A DNA stretch of 18,353 nt from VFZP01 sp043730365 (GTDB taxonomy: Bacteria > Acidobacteriota > Terriglobia > Bryobacterales > Bryobacteraceae). Both the position numbers and the translations under genes were made by a program. Shown here one piece after another: positions 8,101-15,074 of this stretch. The notes under the pieces are model-generated. The model made no database searches. It saw only the letters and a list, made by a program, of their open reading frames with translations, and was not told the DNA's origin. The stretch lies in contig JAYTKJ010000857.1 in the NCBI GenBank assembly GCA_043730365.1, positions 1-18,353 on the forward strand, given 5' to 3'. How positions within the stretch are numbered: the first letter of the stretch is position 1; every line of letters begins with the position of its first letter.

Positions 8101-8597
8101 CGGACTCCGTATTGAACGCCCGGTGTGAGCACCGCGAGCGAAGCAATGTTGCGCCCATTCAAAGGCAGTTCGACGACGCGCTTGTTGTCTATCACCGAGC
8201 CCACGGCGGCGTCCTCGGTTTTGAGAGTGAAGGCGTTGGCCACTACTTCAATGGTTTCGGTGGTCTGCCCAACTTGCATGTGAAAGTCGACACGCGCTTT
8301 CTGCTGCAGTTGGATGAGAATGCCCTTCTGCTCCTCCGTCTTGAATCCGGCCGCGCGCGCGGTGACCGTGTACTCGCCGATTTCGATCAAAGGGAATGAA
8401 TAGTCTCCACTCAGAGTGGCGACGGTTTCCCGTTTTTGACCGGTGGCCAAGCGCCGTAGCGTCACCTGTGCGCCTGCTATCGAGGCTCCGCTAGGGTCTG
8501 TGATCGTGCCGACGATTTCGGTCGATGTGGTTTGAGCATGGAGGCCGGCGGCCAAAAGGAATACAATCCCAAGAGACCTACCAAGCCAAATTTTCAT
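5142..8597 (-). CDS. Oar-like TonB-dependent outer-membrane receptor
   Basis: A 1151-residue outer-membrane protein of the large TonB-dependent receptor family expanded in Acidobacteriota. Residues 1-22 are a Sec signal (LLAAGLHAQ). Residues about 27-110 form a carboxypeptidase-regulatory-like, Ig-type domain (IVGTITDPSGASIAGAQVTL, then GDYSFPLIEIGEYTVTARAAGF). The plug follows from about 115 (IEVVANA, VVELPLNGRNIASLAVLTPG at 141-160). The remainder has the alternating aromatic/polar pattern of a 22-strand barrel and ends in phenylalanine (IIQFGLKVYF), as outer-membrane barrels do. It probably imports large ligands, perhaps oligosaccharides freed by the neighbouring enzymes, though nothing in the sequence fixes the substrate. 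Its ATG overlaps the ATG of the divergent amidohydrolase on CATG (8595-8598), and its stop overlaps that of the convergent BNR gene. There is no strong Shine-Dalgarno sequence. Confidence 0.93.
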   Translation of the reverse strand: MKIWLGRSLGIVFLLAAGLHAQTTSTEIVGTITDPSGASIAGAQVTLRRLATGQKRETVATLSGDYSFPLIEIGEYTVTARAAGFKTEEQKGILIQLQQKARVDFHMQVGQTTETIEVVANAFTLKTEDAAVGSVIDNKRVVELPLNGRNIASLAVLTPGVQYGVRMGLDGSGAGSFPIPGSIVAISANGQREVNQQITLDGVIATEPRINTMVFSPSIDAIEEFKVQTSSYSAEYGQNNGAIIQIALKSGTNRFRGTLYEFLRNDAFDASDYFLNFQLPANARLAPKNRLRRNQYGAFVSGPVYLPRVYDGRNRTFWSFNFEGRKETQESVQEAFWFPEAFRRGDFSSLLTPPVVNGRPVRAPAIIYDPLTGEPFRDIAGNITNIIPASRINKNAQNFVNTFQPLPMFQPADPLDVNARGSVPNVIAGNQFFVRIDHQFSDKDKMFVRYAADRSSYTNRALNPNFPTFTDSRAANIAVQHVHIFTPATLNEFRYGLNKADDEFRNPRTNTTFDLDALGIGQYRVATDGNRKLTPFETGIPSTLIGGDRDLGNGFDFNTVHQFSDNISVARRSHNFKMGVEYRKVALDRAGGNTKRGSVGCCEGGYVLAGWLMGFPSSSTTGEGAATMNARQNRYSAYFLDDWKATRKLTVNLGLRWDRFSAPVDRLGGWRSLRLDILSKATDGRTLPTLIPEPGAKDFVFYTEPNRFFMPRIGLAYRATEKWVVRSGFGWFANAQQINNFSILILMPPKSGTFGFNQVTDAAQNIPLTYGGQSYNIQTRRFRPGTPILTLDSLFPGAGTGPARTNLSLMPPDNRTTSHVQWSFDVQRLLPWKTQLTIGYVGSKTSHLETSIGNFNSPDPSPDTDFNRRRPWQAYVSRGQGEEAQGLGNIRYLDSYANGFYHGLQTSVEKRSSSGLTMGLSYTYSKALGEGYGRNESGAGVPGGYQDPRNRRLSRARFGFDVTHNAVINFVYEMPFLNRFRGPAGVLLAGWQANGIVTFRTGFPFNLNGGNLNNSGESRPDRIADGRLGSEATRQKWFDPTAFSRTECNIPRRPELCHYGNAGDGILNTPGAQNFDLSLYKNWKLTGLGEAGRLQFRAELFNTLNTPQFGQPNGIGWATQDSVIPDALRMGEIRSLRQSMRIIQFGLKVYF
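8562..8567 (+). promoter_or_regulatory. Possible -10 element of the amidohydrolase gene
   Basis: TACAAT (five of six matches) lies 28 bases before the ATG at 8596, inside the signal-peptide codons of the opposite-strand receptor gene. No good -35 hexamer sits 16-18 bases upstream; TTGAGC at 8532-8537 is too far away. It is noted because the amidohydrolase must be transcribed from within the receptor gene. Confidence 0.2.
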
Positions 8598-10593
8598 GAA
8601 CAGACTCTATCACACTCTCTTTCTGACGCTACTGATTCAGACTCCGGCTGCCTGGGCCCAGCAGTACGACCTCCTACTGAAGGGTGGCCATGTCATCGAT
8701 CCAGCCAACGGCATTGACCGCTTGATGGACGTGGCGGTAACGGGCGGTAAGATCACCGCGGTCCGAGATCGCATTGAGGAGCGCGACGCCCGGCAATTAG
8801 TCGCCGTCGCGGGCCGCTATGTTATACCCGGCTTGATCGATCTTCATACACACGTGTTCATCACGGGAAGGTCTGCCACCGTTCTACCCGATGACGCGGT
8901 GCTGCCGCATGGCACGACGACGGTCGTCGATGCGGGCGTGTCCGGATGGAAGAATTTCGACGCGTTCAAATCGACGGTGATCGATCGGGCACAAGTCCGC
9001 GTGCTGGCCTTGCTCAACATAGTGGGCGGTGGCATGAACGACGATATTCGCAAAGAGGACCTCGTCGAAGACATGGAGCCTGAGAAGACGGCGGCTAAGG
9101 TCAAGCAGCATCCTGGACTGTTGGTGGGCGTGAAGACCGCGCATTACGGCGGGTTCGGCTTTGTGGCGGTCGAGCGGGCGATTCGCGCAGGCACCATCGC
9201 CAATGTGCCCGTGATGTTGGACAGCAGCGTGTTCAGCACCAGCGGCCGCAACACGGCGGACAAGGTCCTGAAGCATATGCGGCCTGGAGACCTGCACACG
9301 CACACCTACAACGACCATCAGCTCGAGCTGATCAACCGCTTCAACGGCAAGGTTCAGCCTTGGATGTGGGAAGCTCGGAAGCGAGGCGTGCTGTTCGATC
9401 TGGGGCACGGCGGCGGCAGTTTCCTCTGGCCGATCGCGCACGCAGCCATCTCGCAAGGCTTTCCGCCGGACACAATTAGTACGGACCTCCATACGGGTAG
9501 CATTCTCATGCTGCAGGTGAACATGCTGAACGCGATGTCGAAATTGATGAATCTGGGCATGCCTCTGCGCGAAGCCATCGAGAGGTCAACCGTGAACCCC
9601 GCGAAAGCCATACGGAAGTTTCCAGAACTCGGTACGCTGTCGGCGGGCGCGGGCGCGGACATTGCCGTGATTGAGGAGCAGTCTGGCGTCTTCGCCTACA
9701 TCGACTCGCTGCACAAGAAGCTGACGGGCACCAAGCGGGTAGCGGGTGTAATGACGATTCGCGCGGGACAGGTGGTCTACGATCGCGATGGCCTGGCGCT
9801 GGCTCCGGCGGGAAACACGCCCTGGCTGGCTGCGCTGCCGCAATCGCCGCCACCCGCCTCGCGGCCCGAGGAGCCCGGCGAGATCTATGACTTACTGCTG
9901 AAGGGAGGAGAGGTGATCGACCCGGCGAGTAAGCGGTTCGGCAAGTTCTCGATCGCCATCAGCGGAAAGACGATCCGCAAGATCGCGCCTTCGATTGCGT
10001 CGTCGCGAGCGCGGCTAACGGTTGACCTCGAGGGCTACTATGTTACGCCGGGTTTGGTTGATTCCGGATTCGACGCGGCGTTCGTCGATTCGCCGTCAGG
10101 GATTCAGCCGGACCATCATTCTCTGCCGGGAGGAGTCACCACGGTTGTAACTCGCAGTGCTTCGGCCGCAGATATTCGCAGGTCTCGCGTGCACGTCATC
10201 CTGTCCGCGCTTGAAGTACCGGCGCAGGCATTGACTAGTGGGCTCAATCGCACTACCGTGCTTCAGGGAGCGAGTCTTCCCGCCACGATGACGCTGCTTT
10301 TGAATCAAGGCGTACCGCTGGACCAACTGGTGGACCGGGCGACGCGCTTGCCGGCGGCGGCCCTAGCCCGGCCCGATCTCGGGACGTTGCGCGAGGGAGG
10401 GCCCGCTGACATCGCAGTGTTCGCCGTTCGGCAAGGAGAGGGATTCCTTCCCGGGCCAGACGGGAAACGTCACCTGATCAGGGCCCGAGTGGAAGGAGTG
10501 CTGACAGTGCTTGGGGGCGAGGTTGTGTGGGACCTTCATGGTCTCTCCATGCGCGAGTGGACGCAGGCTGGCGGGTACTGGTCCTTCCGTTGA
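8596..10593 (+). CDS. Exported amidohydrolase/deacetylase, two modules, second degenerate
   Basis: A 665-residue protein with a Sec signal (residues 1-22, TPAAWAQ). Module 1 (about 24-402) is a complete amidohydrolase-superfamily metallohydrolase of the dihydroorotase/D-acylaminoacid-deacetylase type. Likely metal ligands are H84 and H86 (IDLHTH), carboxylated K180 (LVGVKTAHYGG), H234/H236 (DLHTHTYND), H271 (DLGHGGG) and D297 (STDLHTG). Members hydrolyse cyclic amides or N-acyl groups. Module 2 (about 431-655) repeats the same plan: YDLLLKGGEVIDP mirrors YDLLLKGGHVIDP, YVTPGLVD mirrors YVIPGLID, GGVTTVV mirrors HGTTTVV, and DLGTLREGGPADIAVF mirrors ELGTLSAGAGADIAVI. In module 2 the HxH is replaced by G491 and D493 and most of the barrel between is missing, so it cannot bind metals in the usual way. 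The start shares CATG with the divergent receptor. The following gene starts 26 bases after the stop. Confidence 0.9.
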   Translation: MNRLYHTLFLTLLIQTPAAWAQQYDLLLKGGHVIDPANGIDRLMDVAVTGGKITAVRDRIEERDARQLVAVAGRYVIPGLIDLHTHVFITGRSATVLPDDAVLPHGTTTVVDAGVSGWKNFDAFKSTVIDRAQVRVLALLNIVGGGMNDDIRKEDLVEDMEPEKTAAKVKQHPGLLVGVKTAHYGGFGFVAVERAIRAGTIANVPVMLDSSVFSTSGRNTADKVLKHMRPGDLHTHTYNDHQLELINRFNGKVQPWMWEARKRGVLFDLGHGGGSFLWPIAHAAISQGFPPDTISTDLHTGSILMLQVNMLNAMSKLMNLGMPLREAIERSTVNPAKAIRKFPELGTLSAGAGADIAVIEEQSGVFAYIDSLHKKLTGTKRVAGVMTIRAGQVVYDRDGLALAPAGNTPWLAALPQSPPPASRPEEPGEIYDLLLKGGEVIDPASKRFGKFSIAISGKTIRKIAPSIASSRARLTVDLEGYYVTPGLVDSGFDAAFVDSPSGIQPDHHSLPGGVTTVVTRSASAADIRRSRVHVILSALEVPAQALTSGLNRTTVLQGASLPATMTLLLNQGVPLDQLVDRATRLPAAALARPDLGTLREGGPADIAVFAVRQGEGFLPGPDGKRHLIRARVEGVLTVLGGEVVWDLHGLSMREWTQAGGYWSFR

Positions 10594-10619
10594 ATTGCAT
10601 ACGGTGTCATAAGATATCT

Positions 10620-11843
10620 ATGATGAATTCACGCCGCCAGTTTCTTTTGCATGCCGCTGCTCCGCTGGCCATGGGCATAGGAGGCGCCGCCCAGTCTGGC
10701 TCGCCCAAACGCATCGCCGCCATCATCACCGAATATCGCCCGGTGTCCCACGCTGACGTCATCGTGGGCAAATACTTTGACGGCTTCCTGCAAGATGGTA
10801 AATCACCCGGACCGCGTTCCAAGATCGCCTCGATGTACACGGCACAGACTCCCAAGAACGACATGAGCCGCGAACTTTCGCGCAAACACGGCGTGCCCAT
10901 CTTTCCGAACATCTGGCAGGCATTGACCCTCGGCGGCTCGCATCTGGCCGTAGACGGAGTGCTACTGATCGGCGAACACGGCGACTATCCATGGAACGAG
11001 AAGGGGCAGCATCTCTATCCACGCTACGAACTGTTTCTCGAAATCTCAGATGTCTTCCGGGCTTTGGGGCAAAGCGCGCCAGTGTTCAACGACAAGCATC
11101 TCTCCTACAACTGGTGGAAGGCGCAGCGGATGGTGGCGATCTCGCGGGAGCTGAAGTTTCCCCTGATGGCAGGCTCCTCCATCCCGGTCGCGTATCGGCC
11201 TGAAGGCGTTGAGCTGGAGTTTGGCGCGCGCGCTCGCCACGCTGTCTCGATCTTTTACGGCGACCCGGATGCCTATGGCTTTCATCTGATCGAAGGGCTC
11301 CAGTGCATGGTGGAGCGGCGGCAAGGCGGCGAAACCGGAGTGAAGACCGTTCAGTATCTGGAGAAACAGGCCATGTGGGAGTGGGTGTCGCAAACACCGT
11401 GGGCCGCGAGGCTGCTGGACTCCGCGCTAGCCAAAGGCGTCACCCGGAAGCCGGGCAACATGCGAGAGCTCGGCAAAGAAGACTACGTGTATATCATCGA
11501 CTACCGCGATGGCTTGCAGGCTGCGGCGTTCATGATGAACGGTGTGGCGCAGGACGCCTGCACGGCGGTAGAGGTGGAAGGACGAGCCGAGCCCGTCTCA
11601 ACGCTGATGTGGCTCCAGGAGGGCCGCCCCTTCCAACACTTTGGCTTTCTAGTACAGGCAGTTGAGAAAATGTTTGAAACAGGCAAGCCAACTTATCCGG
11701 TGGAGCGCACGCTGCTCACCAGCGGCATGCTGGAGGCGATTCTCGACTCGCGGGCCGCTGGACACAAGCGCCTGGAGACGCCGCATCTTGGCGTCCGCTA
11801 CCTGGCGCCGCGGCAAGGTTTCTTCGGCAGAGAGAAGCTTTAG
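10620..11843 (+). CDS. Tat-exported conserved protein of unknown function
   Basis: A 407-residue protein beginning with a twin-arginine signal (NSRRQFLLHAAAPLAMGIGGAAQ, cleavage near residue 24). I recall similar uncharacterised proteins in Acidobacteriota and Planctomycetota, from memory and unverified. Visible conserved-looking motifs include RIAAIITEYRPVSHADVI, PIFPNIWQAL, VDGVLLIGEHGDYPWNEKGQ, PVFNDKHLSYNW, KFPLMAGSS, EGLQCMVERRQGGETGVKTVQ, DYVYIIDYRDGLQAA and PVERTLLTSGMLEAILDSR. The mix of a Rossmann-like start, a GEHGDYP segment and a late dehydrogenase-like half resembles Gfo/Idh oxidoreductases loosely, but no dinucleotide glycine motif is evident and no function should be assigned. 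ATG codons at 10620 and 10623 are both possible; no Shine-Dalgarno sequence is clear. It follows the amidohydrolase by 26 bases and is probably co-transcribed. Its TAG overlaps the convergent amidase TAA. Confidence 0.85.
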   Translation: MMNSRRQFLLHAAAPLAMGIGGAAQSGSPKRIAAIITEYRPVSHADVIVGKYFDGFLQDGKSPGPRSKIASMYTAQTPKNDMSRELSRKHGVPIFPNIWQALTLGGSHLAVDGVLLIGEHGDYPWNEKGQHLYPRYELFLEISDVFRALGQSAPVFNDKHLSYNWWKAQRMVAISRELKFPLMAGSSIPVAYRPEGVELEFGARARHAVSIFYGDPDAYGFHLIEGLQCMVERRQGGETGVKTVQYLEKQAMWEWVSQTPWAARLLDSALAKGVTRKPGNMRELGKEDYVYIIDYRDGLQAAAFMMNGVAQDACTAVEVEGRAEPVSTLMWLQEGRPFQHFGFLVQAVEKMFETGKPTYPVERTLLTSGMLEAILDSRAAGHKRLETPHLGVRYLAPRQGFFGREKL

Positions 11844-13486
11844 AACGTAGGTGCGACGCGGCGCTTGGTCGCCTGTTCGAAAGCGTAGCCCAACTCGATC
11901 AGACGTGGCTCGGCGCACGCCATCGCGGTGAAGCTGACCCCGAAGGGCGCAGGCTTGGGCAGGAAGCCAGCCGGGAAATCCGGCGAGTCGTTGGGCACGG
12001 TGCCGAACGGCACGATGATGGTGGGATAGCCGGGCTTGGCGGCAATCGAGGCGCCGCTCGCGCCGGGAAACAACAGCGCATCCAAGCGATGTTGGTTCAT
12101 CGCCGAGTCTATTCCCCGAGTGGCCGAGAGTTCCAAGTCCTTGGCGCGATCGCGTTGGTAACGGGCGCGATCGGCCTCCAAATCCATCTCATCGGAAATA
12201 TCGAGTTGAGATTGCCCGTAGCGAATCGCCCCGGCACGCTGATGCGCCAGATTGAACTCGCGCAGCGCGGTCAAAGACTTCACAGGCGCGGCCGGGCCCA
12301 GGCTGGCAAGCCACAAATTGAAGTCGCGCTTCATGCCGTACTTGAAGACTACCGAGCAGTGCTCGTCTTTTCCTTTGACGGCGCCCGCGCCGGAGCAGGT
12401 GTTCCATTGTTGGAACTCGCCCGAGACGACGCTCGGGATGTCGGCCGGGTCGACGATCACGGCACCCGCCCGCCGCAACGCTTCGATCGCCTCCTCCATC
12501 ACGGTCTTCTGCGCGGGAGTGAGGCCACCCTTGCCGTTCAAGGCATCGAAGAAGAAGGCCCTGGGAATGCCGATGCGGGCTCCCTGCAATCCACCACGCT
12601 TGAGAAATTTTGTATAGTCGCGGCCGGGCGGCGGCGGGCACCGGTTGGTGGCCGGATCATGCGGATCAGACGCGGCGCCTTCCAACGCTCCCAGCAGGAT
12701 CGCGGCGTCGGACACGGTTCGAGCCATCGGCCCAGGCGTGTCTTGATCTGCGGTAATCGGAATCACGCCGTAACGGCTGATCCGGCCGAGAGTTGGCTTG
12801 ATGCCCACTAGCATGTTCTGATTTGACGGACTGAGAATCGAACCCGATGTCTCGGTGCCCACATTGGCTGCCCAAAAGCTGGCAGCGGTTCCCACACCGG
12901 AACTGGACCCACTCGGCGTAAGTACGGGCCGCCCGTCGAAAGTGGCCTCGCGCGGATCCCGGCGCGGGTCGTATGGATTGAACGCAAAGCCGGCCATCGC
13001 GTTGTAGTTGCCAGGCATCGGAGTAGGCCCGCCGGCCACCCAGTTGGCGAGTTCGGTAAGCCCGGTCTTGGCGATGATCACGGCGCCGGCTTCGCGCAAG
13101 TTTTTCACCAGCGTCGCTTCATAGGGCGGCACGAGGCCGTCGAACGCCAGCGCGCCACCGGTGGTCGGCATGTTGGTCGTGTGAATGTTGTCCTTGAGTG
13201 CGATCGGGATCCCGAATAGAGGCCCGCGCCGGCGATTTTGCGCCCGTTGGCGGTCGCGTTCGGCCGCATCTTCGAGCGCGCGAGGATTAGTGGTGATCAC
13301 CGCGTTCAATCGATCCTCATGAAGGGCGATGCGGATCAGATATTGCTGCGTCAGCGCCTGTGAGGTCAGCTTGCCGCGTCGCATCGCCATCTGCAGATCC
13401 GCGATGGTAGCTTCTGCCACCGGTAGCGGCGGCTTTTGCGCGGAGGCCAAGGCGGTGAGTACGAATGCGAGACCGGCCTTCTTCAT
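11840..13486 (-). CDS. Exported amidase-signature hydrolase
   Basis: A 548-residue amidase-signature enzyme that hydrolyses carboxamides with a Ser-cisSer-Lys triad. The short Sec signal MKKAGLAFVLTALASAQ predicts a periplasmic location. K98 in GIPIALKDNIHT is the catalytic lysine, the cis-serine is in the TPSGSSSGVG loop (S194-S196), and the nucleophile is S216 in GTETSGSILSPSNQN, followed by GIKPTLGRISRYG. The spacing between the serine-rich loop and S216 looks about two residues shorter than in peptide amidase-type relatives. The C-terminal part (PGYPTIIVPFG, PFGVSFTAMACAEPRLIELGYAFEQAT) is typical for the family. The substrate is unknown; related secreted enzymes act on peptide amides or acylated amines. 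The start at 13486 lies 55 bases from the divergent gene, with an AT-rich TACAAT hexamer ending six bases before the ATG. Confidence 0.92.
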   Translation of the reverse strand: MKKAGLAFVLTALASAQKPPLPVAEATIADLQMAMRRGKLTSQALTQQYLIRIALHEDRLNAVITTNPRALEDAAERDRQRAQNRRRGPLFGIPIALKDNIHTTNMPTTGGALAFDGLVPPYEATLVKNLREAGAVIIAKTGLTELANWVAGGPTPMPGNYNAMAGFAFNPYDPRRDPREATFDGRPVLTPSGSSSGVGTAASFWAANVGTETSGSILSPSNQNMLVGIKPTLGRISRYGVIPITADQDTPGPMARTVSDAAILLGALEGAASDPHDPATNRCPPPPGRDYTKFLKRGGLQGARIGIPRAFFFDALNGKGGLTPAQKTVMEEAIEALRRAGAVIVDPADIPSVVSGEFQQWNTCSGAGAVKGKDEHCSVVFKYGMKRDFNLWLASLGPAAPVKSLTALREFNLAHQRAGAIRYGQSQLDISDEMDLEADRARYQRDRAKDLELSATRGIDSAMNQHRLDALLFPGASGASIAAKPGYPTIIVPFGTVPNDSPDFPAGFLPKPAPFGVSFTAMACAEPRLIELGYAFEQATKRRVAPTF

Positions 13487-13495
13487 TACGGTATT

Positions 13496-13511
13496 GTAAC
13501 CGCGCCGTTAC
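13496..13511. promoter_or_regulatory. Inverted repeat GTAAC-N6-GTTAC
   Basis: Five-base arms at 13496-13500 and 13507-13511 sit in the 55-base divergent space between the amidase start and the downstream exported-protein gene. Its left arm overlaps the TACAAT that could be the amidase -10 (13498-13493). It could be an operator or chance in a short region. Confidence 0.25.
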
Positions 13512-13513
13512 CG

Positions 13514-13531
13514 ACCACGCGAAACCGTGGT
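13514..13531. promoter_or_regulatory. Inverted repeat ACCACG-N6-CGTGGT
   Basis: Perfect six-base arms at 13514-13519 and 13526-13531 are separated by six bases and centred 19 bases from the neighbouring GTAAC/GTTAC repeat. It lies 10 bases before the ATG at 13542, so a bound regulator would block that gene. It could also form a short hairpin in the leader. Function is inferred only from symmetry and position. Confidence 0.3.
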
Positions 13532-13541
13532 AGTTTACGCT

Positions 13542-15041
13542 ATGCCATTATTTTCGCCCGCGACTCGCCCTACAGTGTTCGACCGCCGAGCCGTGGTTAA
13601 AACCTTGGTCGGCGCAGCGGCAAGCAGCGCGCTGGCGGCTGGGGCACCGGCCGACGCGCCATCCAGACTGGTGGCTTGGATGTATATGATCTATCCGCTT
13701 GAGCAGTGGCTCACCGACTACGAGCGGACCCTCGACGCGTGGGAGTCAGGTGGCGTCCGAGGTATCGTGATCGGCCCGCTGCGCTTTTGGGACGGCACTC
13801 CAACTTTTGACTTCACCTATGCCCGGCGAGGCGCTCAAATCCAGGCATTCGCGCCAGACCCGGCCATCTACCGGAGATTCGGCGTAGATCCGCCGGAGAA
13901 CGTGCGGCTGGATGGAGCCAAGGAAAAGCAGCTGCAAGGGCTGCTGGATGCGGTTGCCAAGCGCAAGTGGGAAATCATGCTGTTCGGCCCCGCCCATCAC
14001 GGCCGGCGTAAGTCATTCGAGCAGGACCCGTTCGGCGCGCTATCGTTAGCCGCCGGCGTTGAGGATACGCTCCGCGCTCTGCCGCAAGCGAACGGTGTGA
14101 TCATCGACGGCGCCGGCGAACATCACTACGAGTTGGATTTCCATCATGGTGGCGAGCTGTTTGAAATTCGGAACGACCAGCGAACTCTGTACGCGCACCT
14201 TGGCTTCGACGCCGGCAAGATGGATCGCGGCGCTCAGCATTTGCGCGCACGCTTCCATCAACTCACACCGGCCCGCGTGCGCTTCCACCGGCCCGGTGGG
14301 ATGCTGGCTGGACTCTCGCTCTTTGACCTGAACGAGGACGCCCTCTACTGGCTGCGCATGCGCCAGGAGACCACGCTCCGCAACATGGCGGCCGTTCGCA
14401 AGGAGTGGGGCCGATTGAGCCGGCCGGCCAAGCTGGGAACGATTCCCCGATCGGCGGCGTTCTCCGTCTTGACAACGCAAGACTACGAAAAGACTCACGG
14501 CTTCTTCGACTACATTTTCCCGAAGCACTACTACTGGCATCGCGGATTTGACGGTATGTACGGTACGGTGGCGCGGTGGGTCAACAAGTTGAACGAGTGG
14601 AATCCCACTTTGACCGAAGAGGATTGCTTCGATGTGGTCAAGGTTCTCTTCGGCTTGGAACTGCCGGGAGTGAAGAGCCTCTCGGACATGGAAAAAGGGT
14701 TCCCGGATGAGTTCTTCGACAAAGTTGTTTACTCGGAAACGCGGCGCGCGCTGGAAGCAACCGCGAATCCGGACAAGGTGATCGCCTGGGTGTCCACCGG
14801 CCGTAACCCGCACGCCGGAGACCCTATGCCTGCGCACGATCTGGAGCGGATCCTGACGGCATCGCATCGCGCCGGACTCAAGCGATTCATTTTCCACCCC
14901 GACCTCAACCTGGGGGCCGCCGAATGGCGCGTGATCTCAAAGATTTGTGGCAAAGAGTGGAAGGAAGACCCGACCGGATATTGGCCGCCGGACACGCCTA
15001 AGCCCGACACTTGGAACGGGGGCCGCAAGTCCGGCCGCTAG
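13542..15041 (+). CDS. Exported protein of unknown function, possible TIM-barrel hydrolase
   Basis: A 499-residue protein I do not recognise as a named family. Residues about 14-39 look like a twin-arginine signal (FDRRAVVKTLVGAAASSALAAGAPADA). The start could be the ATG at 13542 or a GTG at 13575 directly before FDRRAVV, which would give a more compact signal; an upstream GTG at 13527 is less likely. The body alternates strand-like hydrophobic stretches with charged helices: SGGVRGIVIGPLRFWD, KWEIMLFGPAHH, ANGVIIDGAGEHHYELDFHHG (D189, E193), FFDYIFPKHYYWHRG, KVIAWVSTGRNPHAGD and LKRFIFHPDLNLGAAEW. This resembles a (beta/alpha)8 sugar-hydrolase-like barrel with acidic and histidine residues at strand ends, but the assignment is only a guess. 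It is followed after 33 bases by an aminotransferase on the same strand, probably in one operon. Confidence 0.82.
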   Translation: MPLFSPATRPTVFDRRAVVKTLVGAAASSALAAGAPADAPSRLVAWMYMIYPLEQWLTDYERTLDAWESGGVRGIVIGPLRFWDGTPTFDFTYARRGAQIQAFAPDPAIYRRFGVDPPENVRLDGAKEKQLQGLLDAVAKRKWEIMLFGPAHHGRRKSFEQDPFGALSLAAGVEDTLRALPQANGVIIDGAGEHHYELDFHHGGELFEIRNDQRTLYAHLGFDAGKMDRGAQHLRARFHQLTPARVRFHRPGGMLAGLSLFDLNEDALYWLRMRQETTLRNMAAVRKEWGRLSRPAKLGTIPRSAAFSVLTTQDYEKTHGFFDYIFPKHYYWHRGFDGMYGTVARWVNKLNEWNPTLTEEDCFDVVKVLFGLELPGVKSLSDMEKGFPDEFFDKVVYSETRRALEATANPDKVIAWVSTGRNPHAGDPMPAHDLERILTASHRAGLKRFIFHPDLNLGAAEWRVISKICGKEWKEDPTGYWPPDTPKPDTWNGGRKSGR

Positions 15042-15060
15042 CGGAAACGCTCAAACGCGG

Positions 15061-15068
15061 GAGAGGAG
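15061..15068 (+). promoter_or_regulatory. Ribosome binding site fixing a TTG start
   Basis: GAGAGGAG lies six bases before TTG at 15075. It is the strongest Shine-Dalgarno sequence seen in the window, and no ATG or GTG with comparable placement precedes the conserved N-terminus, so it supports the TTG start. Confidence 0.7.
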
Positions 15069-15074
15069 AATTCA

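Noticed and set aside
11853..11875. GCGAC/GTCGC inverted repeat near the end of the amidase gene as a terminator
   Set aside because: The stem is only five bases with a long loop, there is no T-tract on either strand, and it lies inside amidase codons.
14046..14897. Open frame of 283 codons on the minus strand
   Set aside because: It lies wholly antisense to the exported-protein gene at 13542-15041, whose Tat signal and operon position are convincing; the minus-strand translation resembles no protein family.
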